Shown: positions 24,785 through 33,901 of the stretch, piece after piece | Position numbering within the stretch: the stretch's first letter is position 1 | Layout: each line of letters starts with the position of its first letter | Assembly (NCBI RefSeq): GCF_020531945.1 | Contig: NZ_JAJATZ010000002.1 | Location: 310,001-374,000, forward strand | Reading direction: 5' to 3' | DNA length: 64,000 nucleotides | Origin: Loktanella gaetbuli | GTDB lineage: Bacteria > Pseudomonadota > Alphaproteobacteria > Rhodobacterales > Rhodobacteraceae | Notes under the pieces: generated by a model | Databases searched by the model: none | Seen by the model: the letters and a program-made list of their open reading frames with translations, nothing else | What the model was told of the DNA's origin: nothing | Translations under genes and position numbers: made by a program

Positions 24785-25219
24785 ATGGACACGCGATTGT
24801 TTCAAGATTGGCTGGACCACGTATCAGATTGCGTGGTTGCAGACGATTTCGAATACTGGGCAGGCCATTTCGGCCTGCCGCTGTCCGTGGATTCTGACAT
24901 CGGGCCATCCGTGATCGCGACCAACGACGCCTTGCACGAGAAATTCATGCGCTGGCGCCAGATGTTCGAGGCACATGCGGTCAATAACATGATCCGCACG
25001 GTTCGCGATGTCACACGGGCCGCAGGTGACACCATCGTCGGATATTACGACACGGATATCCTGCACGACGGCAAGCGGGTGAAACCTCGCTTTTCGTCCC
25101 ACATCACATTGAAATTGCAGGGCAACACCTGGCGCTGCGTCGCGGTTCGAACCGGGATGCAGGCGTCGGACAGGCACCTGTTTCACACACCCTCTGCGCA
25201 GGATCACGCGGCGCGATAG
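24785..25219 (+). CDS. Hypothetical protein, possibly NTF2/SnoaL-like
   Basis: A 144-residue soluble protein. Length and pattern (an N-terminal helix WLDHVSDCVVADDFEYWAGHFGLPL followed by beta strands such as TIVGYYDTDILHDGKRV and SSHITLKLQGNTWRCVAVRTGM) suggest a single cone-shaped NTF2-like domain, with low certainty. It sits 18 bases after the thiolase and 37 bases before the multifunctional enzyme, so it is in the operon. No catalytic residues can be proposed. Confidence 0.65.
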   Translation: MDTRLFQDWLDHVSDCVVADDFEYWAGHFGLPLSVDSDIGPSVIATNDALHEKFMRWRQMFEAHAVNNMIRTVRDVTRAAGDTIVGYYDTDILHDGKRVKPRFSSHITLKLQGNTWRCVAVRTGMQASDRHLFHTPSAQDHAAR

Positions 25220-25256
25220 CCCGCCTGACTGCCACCGACCTGAAGGATACGACCAC

Positions 25257-27455
25257 ATGACAGATTTCACCCTCGCCATCGACGACCAGGGCGTCGCCGT
25301 CATTACCTGGGACACCGTCGGAAAATCGATGAACGTGATGAACCAGCAGGGGTTTGCGGACCTCGATGCGCTGGTGGCGCAGGCCCTGACCGACGACGCG
25401 GTCAAGGGGATCGTGATCACATCCGGCAAGGACGGATCCTTTGCCGGGGGCATGGACCTGAACATCATTGCAGCGATGCGTGACAGCAGTGACGACCCGG
25501 CCAAGGCGATCTTTGACGGCGTGATGGAGATGCACGGCGTGCTGCGCCGGATCGAACGTGCTGGCATGGACCCCAAGACCAACAAGGGTGGCAAGCCGAT
25601 CGCCGCCGCCCTGCCCGGCACGGCACTGGGCATCGGTCTGGAAATCCCGCTGGCCTGTCACCGCATCTTTGCCGCCGACAATCCCAAGGCAAAGATCGGC
25701 CTGCCGGAAATCATGGTCGGGATTTTCCCCGGTGCGGGCGGCACCACACGTCTGTCGCGCAAGCTGGGTGCCATGGGCGCGTCCCCGCTGCTGTTGCAGG
25801 GCAAGTTGAACAATCCGACAGCCGCGATGAAGGCGGGTGTGATCGACGAGGTGGTTCCGGCAGAGGACCTGCTGACCAAGGCCAAGGAATGGGTCCTGTC
25901 AGAGCCGAACATCGTCAAACCCTGGGACGACAAGGGCTGGAAAATGCCCGGTGGCGCGCCGTACCACCCAGCAGGATTCATGACCTTTGTCGGTGCATCC
26001 GCGATGGTGAATGGCAACACCCAAGGCGTTTATCCTGCGGCCAAGGCGCTGTTGTCCGCCGTCTACGAGGGCGCACTGGTGCCATTCGATACAGCACTGA
26101 AAATCGAGGCGCGCTGGTTCACCCATGTTCTGCTGAACCCGTCGTCGTCCGCGATGATCCGGTCGCTGTTCATCAATAAGGAAAAGCTGGAGAAGGGTGC
26201 CAACCGTCCCGACGTCTCTGACCAGAAAGTGAAAAAGGTCGGCGTGATCGGTGCGGGCATGATGGGTGCCGGCATCGCACTGGTTTCGGCCAAGGCAGGT
26301 ATCGAGGTCGTGCTGATCGACAACAGCCAAGAGGCCGCCGACAAGGGCAAATCCTACTCCGCCGATTACATGGACAAGGGCATCGCGCGCAAGAAGGCCA
26401 CGCCCGAGAAGAAAGAGGCGCTGCTGGGCCTGATCAACGCAACGACCGATTATGCGGCTCTGGAAGGCTGCGACCTGATCGTCGAGGCGGTGTTCGAGGA
26501 TATGGGCGTCAAGGCCGAGGTCACCAAGAAGGTGCAGGCCGTTGTCGGCCCTGACTGCGTGTTCGCCACCAACACATCCACGCTGCCGATCACTGAACTG
26601 GCGCAGGCCGCCGAAAATGCCGAAGCCTTCATCGGCATCCATTTTTTCAGCCCCGTGGACAAGATGAACCTGGTGGAGATCATCAAGGGCCAGAAAACCG
26701 GCGACGTGGCCGTGGCCAAGGCACTGGATTTCGTGCGCCAGATCCGCAAGACGCCCATCGTCGTGAACGATGCGCGGTTCTTTTATGCCAACCGCTGCAT
26801 CATTCCCTACATCAACGAAGGCATCCGCATGGTGAAGGAAGGCGTGTCCCCTGCCCTGATCGAAAATGCGGCAAAGCTGGTCGGCATGCCGCTGGGCCCG
26901 CTGCAACTGGTGGATGAGACCAGCATCGACCTGGGCGTGAAAATCGCCAAGGCCACCAAGGCCGCGATGGGTGACGCATACCCTGACGGCGAGGTTGACG
27001 AGGTGCTGTTCTGGATGGCCGACGCTGGCCGCATGGGTCGCAAGTCGAACGCAGGTTTCTATACCTACGACGACAAGGGCAAGCGCGAGGGCTTGTGGTC
27101 AGAACTGGGCGACAAATACCCGGTGGCGGCAGACCAGCCCGACCTGATCACCGTGCAGCATCGCCTGCTGTTCGCACAGGTGCTGGAGGCCGTGCGCGCA
27201 CTGGAGGACGGCGTTCTGACCGACATCCGCGAAGGTGACGTCGGCGCGATCCTGGGCTGGGGCTTTGCGCCGTGGTCGGGCGGTCCGTTCAGCTGGCTGG
27301 ACATCCTTGGCGCACCCTTTGCGGCCGAAACCTGCGACATGCTGACCGAAACCTACGGCGACCGGTTCAAGACGCCGGATCTGCTGCGCGAATTGGCCGA
27401 CCGGAACGGGACGTTCTACGCCCGTTTTGGCGAGGGGGTTGATACGGCCGCCTGA
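25257..27455 (+). CDS. Multifunctional enoyl-CoA hydratase / 3-hydroxyacyl-CoA dehydrogenase (FadJ type)
   Basis: A 732-residue fusion. An N-terminal crotonase domain (~1-190) has GGMDLNIIAA and the oxyanion region LPGTALGIGLEIPLACH. A linker is followed by the NAD-binding domain starting VGVIGAGMMGAGIA (~325-338), with IGIHFFSPVDKMNLVEI carrying the catalytic His. Tandem C-terminal helical domains follow. It performs hydration and oxidation of enoyl-CoA, feeding the thiolase encoded upstream. It is the last gene of the operon and is followed by a GC hairpin. Confidence 0.92.
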   Translation: MTDFTLAIDDQGVAVITWDTVGKSMNVMNQQGFADLDALVAQALTDDAVKGIVITSGKDGSFAGGMDLNIIAAMRDSSDDPAKAIFDGVMEMHGVLRRIERAGMDPKTNKGGKPIAAALPGTALGIGLEIPLACHRIFAADNPKAKIGLPEIMVGIFPGAGGTTRLSRKLGAMGASPLLLQGKLNNPTAAMKAGVIDEVVPAEDLLTKAKEWVLSEPNIVKPWDDKGWKMPGGAPYHPAGFMTFVGASAMVNGNTQGVYPAAKALLSAVYEGALVPFDTALKIEARWFTHVLLNPSSSAMIRSLFINKEKLEKGANRPDVSDQKVKKVGVIGAGMMGAGIALVSAKAGIEVVLIDNSQEAADKGKSYSADYMDKGIARKKATPEKKEALLGLINATTDYAALEGCDLIVEAVFEDMGVKAEVTKKVQAVVGPDCVFATNTSTLPITELAQAAENAEAFIGIHFFSPVDKMNLVEIIKGQKTGDVAVAKALDFVRQIRKTPIVVNDARFFYANRCIIPYINEGIRMVKEGVSPALIENAAKLVGMPLGPLQLVDETSIDLGVKIAKATKAAMGDAYPDGEVDEVLFWMADAGRMGRKSNAGFYTYDDKGKREGLWSELGDKYPVAADQPDLITVQHRLLFAQVLEAVRALEDGVLTDIREGDVGAILGWGFAPWSGGPFSWLDILGAPFAAETCDMLTETYGDRFKTPDLLRELADRNGTFYARFGEGVDTAA

Positions 27456-27464
27456 CCTGTGCCC

Positions 27465-27481
27465 GGGGGGCGTTGCCCCCC
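27465..27481 (+). terminator. GC hairpin after the beta-oxidation operon
   Basis: GGGGGGC and GCCCCCC arms around a 3-base loop lie directly after the fadJ-type stop; there is no T-tract. CAGATGATGC shortly afterwards recalls the end of the dispersed repeat core, so this may be a degenerate copy of that family. Confidence 0.5.
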
Positions 27482-27564
27482 GCCCTGTGTCAGATGATGC
27501 TATCTACAGCGCGCGCCACCGTGACCGGGGCGCGCGCTGTTTGCGTCTGGCGATGATGGCAGGG

Positions 27565-28212
27565 TCAGGCGGCCAGACGAAAGGCCCGGGTTGCTTGTCC
27601 GTAGGCGACCTGCCCTGCATCCTCTTGTTTCAGGAAATGGACCAGCAGTTCGGCGTCGTCCATGGACAGCGCCTCATAGGCAGGCACCGTCGGTTCGGCC
27701 AACAGATCGGTCTGCACGGGGCAATAAAACAGGGCACCGACGTTGGCATAGACGATCTCGTCCTGACTGAAATGCAAGGTCACGACCTCGATTTCGGCGG
27801 CAGGTGGTTTGCGATAGACCCCCCGCAGACCGTCAAGCGCTGCCGCCGGGATCAGGGCAAAGGGATCGCCGAACACCTGTTCTGCGGTATCGCTTTCGAT
27901 CAGAACGGCCTGTTCAGGCAGCAACATCAGTTCTTCGCGGTTGCCCAGTGCACCGACAGGCACGACCAAAGGCCAGGTCAAGGGATCTGCGGCTGCACCT
28001 TTGGTCTTGACCGTTCTGCGGCTGACCGCCGTGACAACCTGAAGCCCGCCGTCAAACGTCAGGCATTGGTCGCCCGCGACGACCGCCTCGACCGGACGCC
28101 ACCCCAGATGTGTTGCAACCATCGTCCCGACGACGAGGCCAACACCAAAGTCAAAAAGAAACGGTTCGGTGCGTATTACACGTGTCTGCGCAAAATCGAA
28201 CATTTCTTCCAT
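27565..28212 (-). CDS. Hint-domain protein
   Basis: A 215-residue protein with a Hint_2-type segment near the N-terminus (~24-60): GLVVGTMVATHLGWRPVEAV then AGDQCLTFDGGLQVV, the strand pattern of Hedgehog/intein autoprocessing domains common in Rhodobacteraceae. The catalytic Cys normally at the start of the Hint fold is absent or replaced (VGLVVG), so self-cleavage is doubtful. The rest (~80-215) contains LMLLPEQAVLIES and a C-terminal helix. It has no signal peptide. Partner and role are unknown. Confidence 0.7.
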   Translation of the reverse strand: MEEMFDFAQTRVIRTEPFLFDFGVGLVVGTMVATHLGWRPVEAVVAGDQCLTFDGGLQVVTAVSRRTVKTKGAAADPLTWPLVVPVGALGNREELMLLPEQAVLIESDTAEQVFGDPFALIPAAALDGLRGVYRKPPAAEIEVVTLHFSQDEIVYANVGALFYCPVQTDLLAEPTVPAYEALSMDDAELLVHFLKQEDAGQVAYGQATRAFRLAA

Positions 28213-28384
28213 TCCCCTGATCTGCGCCCTGTTCTGGCTCTGGGCCGGGCTGCGTTATCACGGATTAACGGGGCGCGATTCGCGGGGCTGACATGCGTCT
28301 GAATAAGGGCAAGTTCAGGGCACTGTTCGGTCAAGCGAGTGCAATGGTGCCGATTTAGAATGATTGTTTTCCAATACGCGACAA

Positions 28385-29032
28385 TCAGCCCGCATCGTCA
28401 AACTGGTAACGTGATCTTGTGATGTCGGCGGCGCACAAATCCGCGATCAGGTCAACGTCATCAGGGGTGTAGCTTGCACGCCAGTCGACAGGGTGTTTCG
28501 CTGTATTCAAGCGCGGCAATGGCAGATCGAACCCCAAATGCGCGGCTACCGGTGCCATGTCGCGATCATAGTGTTCAAGCCTGACGAAATGGGCCACCAG
28601 CAGCTGTCCCTGCGGATCGGTCACATAGGACGCGTAGGGGTTGGCACGCAGGCTGGCGACCGTATGCGGATGATGCAGGAACGCGCTGAAATCCAGTGCG
28701 CCGGCCAGCCTGACGGCCGGATGGTCAAACGATTGACGCCGCAGCCAGTGGTAATAGCTGACCATGCGCGCCCATGGATTGCGCACCAGAACCATGATGC
28801 ACATGCCCTCTGGCGCAATCAGCGGCCCGACATCCGCGATGCGGCTGTGTTTCCACAATCGGCCCGGCACATCCAGATCCGCCAGCCGGTGCCTGCGATT
28901 GCGCGCCTTGGGCGTGTCACCGATCAGGATGTCGTCCTTTGCAGCACGCGCGTCATAGGCATGGGCAAAGGACGTTCCGCCGGTTTTGGGTATATGAACG
29001 AACACGAATTTTCGTGCGCGCGAAATGATCAT
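28385..29032 (-). CDS. Sulfotransferase family protein
   Basis: A 215-residue member of the Sulfotransfer_2-like group. The 5'-phosphosulfate loop is seen as FVHIPKTGGTSFAHAY (~10-25). The 3'-phosphate motif is VLVRNPWARMVSYYHWLRR (~81-99). It would transfer sulfate from PAPS to a glycan or other hydroxyl. The acceptor is unknown and there are no polysaccharide genes alongside. It is divergent from an acyl-CoA ligase, with a gap of 108 bases. Confidence 0.8.
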   Translation of the reverse strand: MIISRARKFVFVHIPKTGGTSFAHAYDARAAKDDILIGDTPKARNRRHRLADLDVPGRLWKHSRIADVGPLIAPEGMCIMVLVRNPWARMVSYYHWLRRQSFDHPAVRLAGALDFSAFLHHPHTVASLRANPYASYVTDPQGQLLVAHFVRLEHYDRDMAPVAAHLGFDLPLPRLNTAKHPVDWRASYTPDDVDLIADLCAADITRSRYQFDDAG

Positions 29033-29140
29033 GCCGTCACGCTATCGCCGGATGGATTGATCGCAGATCTCATATGCTTCCGCCATTGTCTTGCGCATCT
29101 GGTCTCTCATACTCTGACGCGGGGACAAGAGAGGACCATC

Positions 29141-30766
29141 ATGGAGAACGTGACAAAGGCGGACGGTATGGGCAAGGGGCCGGCGAACCATGTGGCCCTG
29201 ACACCGCTTAGTCATCTGGCACGTGCGCGGGACGTTTTTGCCGACAGGGTTGCGCTGATCTATGGCGAGATACGGCTGACCTATGCGGAATATGCAGCAA
29301 GGATCGACCGCCTCGCGCATGCGCTGACACTGGCGGGGGTTGGGCGTGGCGATGTCGTGGCAACCATCCTGCCGAATGTTCCTGCACAATCAGAAGCCGC
29401 CTTTGCCATTCCGGCCTGTGGTGCCGTCTTGAACACGATCAACACGCGGCTTGATCCCGATACCATTGCCTACATTCTGGACCACGGTGGGGCGCGCGTC
29501 GCGATCATCGACAGCCAGCTTGTGCCACTGATCCAGCAGGCGGTCGCCATGATGACGACCCCTGCCCCACGGATCATCGAGGTGCCGGACCCGACCGCCG
29601 ATGTTCCCGCCAGCGGCATGTTCGAAACCTACGACGATTTTATGGCCCGGGGTCAGGCCGGTTTTGATTGGGTCTGGCCCGCGGACGAATGGGACGATCT
29701 GGCGCTGAACTATACCTCCGGCACGACGGGCCGGCCCAAGGGCGTGGTCTACCACCACCGCGGCGCCTATCTGATGACGATGGGCACGCCGATCAGCTGG
29801 CGCATGACACTGTTCCCGGTCGTGTTGCAGATCGTGCCGCTGTTTCACTGTAACGGCTGGTGCCATACCTGGATGACGCCGCTGCTGGGGGGCACCGTGG
29901 TCTGCTGCCGCGACATTACCGCGGCTGCCATCTATGATGCCATCGCGGACCATGGTGTGACGCATTTCGGCGGTGCGCCCATCGTGCTGAACCTCATCGT
30001 GACCGCCAAGGACGCGGCCCGGCGCCCGTTCGACCACACCGTCGAGGTATTTACGGCAGGTGCGCCGCCTGCCGCTGCCACGCTCGCCGCGATAGAAAAA
30101 CTGGGGTTCAACGTCACGCAGGTCTACGGGCTGACAGAAACCTACGGCCACGTCACCGAATGCATCTGGTCGGATGCCTGGAACGACCTGCCCGAGGATG
30201 AGCGGGCCACGATCAAGGCCCGGCAGGGCGTCGGGTTTGCGATCATGGACGGTGTCGCCGTGGTAGGTCCCGACATGCAGCCGGTCCCGCGTGACGGTCA
30301 GACCCAGGGCGAAATCGTCATGCGCGGCAATGCGGTGATGAAGGGTTACCTCAAAAATCCCGAAGCCACGGCCGCGGCTTTTGATGGCGGGTGGTTCCAT
30401 TCCGGGGATCTGGCCGTGCAGCATCCCGACGGCTACATCCAGATCGTTGACCGGGCCAAGGACATCATCATTTCCGGCGGGGAAAACATCTCTTCGGTCG
30501 AGGTCGAGAGCGCGTTGATGCACCATCCGGCCGTCAGCCTGTGTGCGGTCGTCGCGAAACCCGACGACACATGGGGCGAGGTGCCGGCCGCCTTTGTCGA
30601 ATTGCGCGACGGGGCCGAGGCCACCGCCCAAGAGATCATCGCCTTTGCCCGCAGCCGTCTGGCGGGCTTCAAGTGCCCCAAGCAGGTGATATTCGGCGAA
30701 CTGCCGAAAACATCCACCGGCAAGATCCAGAAATTCGCGTTGCGGCAACAGGCGGCAGCACTCTAG
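29141..30766 (+). CDS. Acyl-CoA synthetase (AMP-forming; DmdB/medium-long-chain type)
   Basis: A 541-residue ANL-superfamily ligase. The AMP-binding motif is LNYTSGTTGRPKGVVYHHRG (~188-207), adenine/acyl pocket elements are VYGLTETYGHVTE, and the hinge is GWFHSGDLA. DRAKDIIISGGENISSVEVE follows, with the catalytic Lys in PKTSTGKIQKF. It activates a fatty or related acid with CoA. Length and pattern fit roseobacter DmdB (methylmercaptopropionate ligase) as well as fatty-acid ligases. Start ATG 29141 follows AGAGAGGA; the open frame extends far upstream as an artefact. Confidence 0.88.
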   Translation: MENVTKADGMGKGPANHVALTPLSHLARARDVFADRVALIYGEIRLTYAEYAARIDRLAHALTLAGVGRGDVVATILPNVPAQSEAAFAIPACGAVLNTINTRLDPDTIAYILDHGGARVAIIDSQLVPLIQQAVAMMTTPAPRIIEVPDPTADVPASGMFETYDDFMARGQAGFDWVWPADEWDDLALNYTSGTTGRPKGVVYHHRGAYLMTMGTPISWRMTLFPVVLQIVPLFHCNGWCHTWMTPLLGGTVVCCRDITAAAIYDAIADHGVTHFGGAPIVLNLIVTAKDAARRPFDHTVEVFTAGAPPAAATLAAIEKLGFNVTQVYGLTETYGHVTECIWSDAWNDLPEDERATIKARQGVGFAIMDGVAVVGPDMQPVPRDGQTQGEIVMRGNAVMKGYLKNPEATAAAFDGGWFHSGDLAVQHPDGYIQIVDRAKDIIISGGENISSVEVESALMHHPAVSLCAVVAKPDDTWGEVPAAFVELRDGAEATAQEIIAFARSRLAGFKCPKQVIFGELPKTSTGKIQKFALRQQAAAL

Positions 30767-30793
30767 ACAGGATCAAATCATCCGGCGGACCAC

Positions 30794-31807
30794 ATGACGG
30801 CATTGGAACAATACGAACGACTGGAGAGTCTCGGTCTCTGGCGGGCAACGCGCAGCGAGCAGCGGCGTGAGGTGCTGGTCTCGTTCGGCAAGGCGACATT
30901 GATCGTCAGCGACATGGCTGATCGGCCATTGACGCACTGGTCCTTGCCCGCGGTGGAACGGGTCAATCCCGATTCCATGCCTGCCGTATTCCGCCCTGGC
31001 CCCGATGCCGGTGAAAGCCTTGAAATCGATGACGAAACCATGGTCGACGCCATCGAGGCCGTGCGCGGTTCCATCGCAAGGGCCGAGGCCAAGCCGGGGC
31101 GTCTGCGCTACTGGATCAGCGCGGCAATCCTGACGGCTGGCATTGGTGCAGGTGCGGTCTGGGGGCCGGGGCTGTTGCGCGATCAGGCCCTTTTGGCAAC
31201 ACCGGACGCGCGCCGCGCCGAACTGGGGGCCCGCATCCTGGGACATATGCAGGCGCAGACCGGCGCGATCTGCCGCAGTCGCGGCGGGCTTGTTGCGCTG
31301 GACAGGATGCGTGCCCGACTGCTGGGACCGGATGCGCCAGGCCAGACTGTCGTGCTTCCCGCCCCTCTGCCCGGTCCGGTGTTGCTGCCCGGACAGATCA
31401 CGGTCATCAACCGCGCCGTTCTGGTACGCTATGACGATCCCGCCGTCGTCGCAGGTGAAATCCTGGCGGCCAAGGCGAACACCACGGACCCGCTGCGCGC
31501 CGTGCTGAATTTTGCAGGACTACGGGCGACCGTGCATCTGATGACGACGGGCGATCTGCCGCCGGGCACCTTGGCTGACTACGCGGCATCCCTGATCGAA
31601 AAACCGCAGGCCGTGACCTCGGAACAGGCGCTGTTGCAGGCCTTTGCCAGTGTGGGTGTCCCCAGTGCGCCCTATGCCGATCTGCGCACCGCGCGCGGTC
31701 AGAATGCGGCATTGCTGTTGACGCAGTCGCCTGACGCGGGCACCCCGCCCAGCCCGATTCTGACGGACTCGGAATGGATCCAGCTTCAGGGGATCTGCGA
31801 TGCCTGA
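30794..31807 (+). CDS. Membrane protein resembling an inactivated M48 peptidase
   Basis: A 337-residue protein with one clear membrane segment (~107-124) between a cytoplasmic N-terminal domain and a second domain. In the second domain, LLPGQITVINRAVLVRYDDP followed by GEILAAKANTTDPLRAVL (~220-237) follows the M48 metallopeptidase pattern, but both zinc His of HExxH are replaced (GEILA). It would therefore be a pseudo-peptidase, if the homology holds. It is 27 bases downstream of the acyl-CoA ligase gene and convergent with a SPOR protein gene. Function unknown. Confidence 0.65.
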   Translation: MTALEQYERLESLGLWRATRSEQRREVLVSFGKATLIVSDMADRPLTHWSLPAVERVNPDSMPAVFRPGPDAGESLEIDDETMVDAIEAVRGSIARAEAKPGRLRYWISAAILTAGIGAGAVWGPGLLRDQALLATPDARRAELGARILGHMQAQTGAICRSRGGLVALDRMRARLLGPDAPGQTVVLPAPLPGPVLLPGQITVINRAVLVRYDDPAVVAGEILAAKANTTDPLRAVLNFAGLRATVHLMTTGDLPPGTLADYAASLIEKPQAVTSEQALLQAFASVGVPSAPYADLRTARGQNAALLLTQSPDAGTPPSPILTDSEWIQLQGICDA

Positions 31808-31813
31808 GCGGCG

Positions 31814-33160
31814 TCAGCCCCGTGTATAGGCGTCGCCAAAACCCATGCCGCGGACAATGCCCAAGGCGCGCTGAAGATCGGATGCATTGGCAAATGGACC
31901 TGCGGCAACGACCTTGAGGTTGCCTGACCGGCCAGAGGCCACGGGCAGACCAGCGGCCTGAAGCCTGCCAATCAGGCGCGTGGCATTGTCGGGATCGCCA
32001 AAGCTGCCGACCTGCACATAGCGATGCCCCGTCGCGGCAGTCACCGGAGCCGTCACGGGAGCAACAGAACGGCTGGACATATGCGCCTGTGGTGCAGCCT
32101 GAACCGCCGCACGCGCCTGTGGCAGGCCGCGCTGGGGATTGATGCGCCCGTCGTCCCAGACCTTGGCGTAGCCACGTGGTGGCGATGCCGGCGTAATCGC
32201 GCCCGCCGGGTTGGACCGGGGCACGACTGGTTCGCTGAGAATAGAGCCGAAACCACCCTCGGAGCGGGTGGAAATCGTGGCCGTGGACGGGTTCATGACG
32301 CTGCGCGTGACCATGCCGGACGGCGATTCCGCCTGCGGCCCACAGCGCACGGGGAAACGCCCGTCGCTGCTCATGTTGGCAATGCCGCAGGCCGTGCTGG
32401 CAGTGCGGACCGGTGCGGGCTGTGCTGTGGCGACCCGCACGGGTGCTGCCGTCTGCGGGCACGCGATTGGTGATCCGCCTGCATTGACCAGACGTTCGCC
32501 GTTCGCGATCCGCGCACAGGCCTGCGCCAAAGTGATGCGCTGGGGCCCAGGGGCACGCATGGCCCGTGGTTGCGGTGCAGCGCCAGCCACCTGCGGGGCT
32601 GGGCCGCAATCAATCGGCCGGCGTGTCGTCGCGCTGACAAAACCGGGCTGCACGCCAAACCGACCGTCACAGGCCTGCGCAAGCGAAATACGACGCGGTT
32701 CCGGTGCGGGTGCAGGGGCGGTCACGACGCGCGGCGTCGCAACCACCTGCCGCACGGCCGGGGCGACGACAGGGGCTGTGCGCGGTGTCGGGGCGGCGGC
32801 GGTGCGCTGCGCGGGTACAGCTGCACGCGGGGCCGGCGTGACAGGCTCTGCCGTGATGTTGATGATCGGCAAATCCTGCATGGCAGGCTGCGGCGGCGTC
32901 GGGCTGGTCTCCGCCCGCGCAAGGCTGGGCTGAAAATTGCAAAGCTGCTCGCGGCGACGGTCGACGCGCGGCACCCAGGTGACCCGGCCATCCATGCCCG
33001 CCCTGACAAAGGCACATCCCCGACTGTCGACGTATTGCGAGGCCGTATAGCTCGCGGGTGGGAATTCGGCAGGAACAGCCGTTGTCTGCGCGTTGACCTG
33101 ACTGGCAAGACCCGTCGTCAGCGCAGCCATCAGAACAAGGCCTTTTGTCATGCGTGTCAC
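31814..33160 (-). CDS. Secreted SPOR-domain protein with Cys-rich repeats
   Basis: A 448-residue exported protein. A signal peptide (1-~25, ending QVNAQT) is followed by a Pro/Ala-rich linker. Three imperfect Cys-containing modules lie between ~160 and ~275 (ISLAQAC..CGP, ITLAQAC..CPQ, TACGIA..RCGPQ). A C-terminal SPOR domain (~375-445) begins HRYVQVGSFGDPDNATRLI. SPOR domains bind denuded septal peptidoglycan, so a cell-division or envelope role is expected. The GTG 33160 start has a GGAA site; ATG 33151 is possible. Confidence 0.8.
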   Translation of the reverse strand: MTRMTKGLVLMAALTTGLASQVNAQTTAVPAEFPPASYTASQYVDSRGCAFVRAGMDGRVTWVPRVDRRREQLCNFQPSLARAETSPTPPQPAMQDLPIINITAEPVTPAPRAAVPAQRTAAAPTPRTAPVVAPAVRQVVATPRVVTAPAPAPEPRRISLAQACDGRFGVQPGFVSATTRRPIDCGPAPQVAGAAPQPRAMRAPGPQRITLAQACARIANGERLVNAGGSPIACPQTAAPVRVATAQPAPVRTASTACGIANMSSDGRFPVRCGPQAESPSGMVTRSVMNPSTATISTRSEGGFGSILSEPVVPRSNPAGAITPASPPRGYAKVWDDGRINPQRGLPQARAAVQAAPQAHMSSRSVAPVTAPVTAATGHRYVQVGSFGDPDNATRLIGRLQAAGLPVASGRSGNLKVVAAGPFANASDLQRALGIVRGMGFGDAYTRG

Positions 33161-33247
33161 GTGAACAATTCCATTTTACCACCCGAATTGTCGCAAGAAT
33201 CGCAAACAAACCGAATCAAGTAAAGGAATTAATCCCGTATCGGCGCC

Positions 33248-33901
33248 TTATTTTGTGCCGAACATGCGGTCGCCCGCATCCCCTAGCCCCGGAACAATAT
33301 ATCCATGGTCGTTCAGCTTCTCGTCTACAGCGGCGGTGATGATGGGCACATCCGGATGCGCGTCCTTCATCCGGGCGACACCCTCGGGTGCGGCCAGCAG
33401 ACACAGGAACCGGATGTTTGTGGCCCCCGCCTGTTTGAGAAGGTCAATGGCGGCGACCGATGAATTGCCGGTTGCCAGCATCGGGTCGACCGCGATGACC
33501 ATGCGGTCCTCCAGCGATTGCGGCACCTTGAAATAATACTGCACGGGTTTCAGCGTTTCCTCGTCGCGATAAAGCCCCACGAAACCCACTCGGGCCGACG
33601 GGATCAGTTCCAGGATACCATCCAGCAGACCGTTGCCAGCGCGCAAGATCGACACCAGCGCCAGTTTCTTGCCATCCAGCACGGGGGCATCCATCGGCTG
33701 GATCGGCGTGTCGATCCGTTCGGTGGTCAGCGGCAGGTTGCGCGTCACCTCGTAGGCCAGCAACTGGCTGATTTCGCGCAACAACTGGCGGAACACGGCC
33801 GTCGAGGTCGCGGTCTGCCGCATCAGCGTCAGCTTGTGTTGCACCAAGGGGTGAATGACGTGGGTCAGGTGGCCGTCGGCGGTGCTGTGGTCCGTGATCA
33901 T
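33248..33901 (-). CDS. upp: Uracil phosphoribosyltransferase
   Basis: A 217-residue enzyme making UMP from uracil and PRPP. The PRPP-binding loop is VIAVDPMLATGNSSVAAID, and the uracil-binding end is GYIVPGLGDAGDRMFGTK. ATG 33901 overlaps the adenosine deaminase stop (ATGA). It is the last gene of the cdd-deoA-deoB-add-upp salvage operon, recycling the uracil released by DeoA. Confidence 0.95.
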   Translation of the reverse strand: MITDHSTADGHLTHVIHPLVQHKLTLMRQTATSTAVFRQLLREISQLLAYEVTRNLPLTTERIDTPIQPMDAPVLDGKKLALVSILRAGNGLLDGILELIPSARVGFVGLYRDEETLKPVQYYFKVPQSLEDRMVIAVDPMLATGNSSVAAIDLLKQAGATNIRFLCLLAAPEGVARMKDAHPDVPIITAAVDEKLNDHGYIVPGLGDAGDRMFGTK

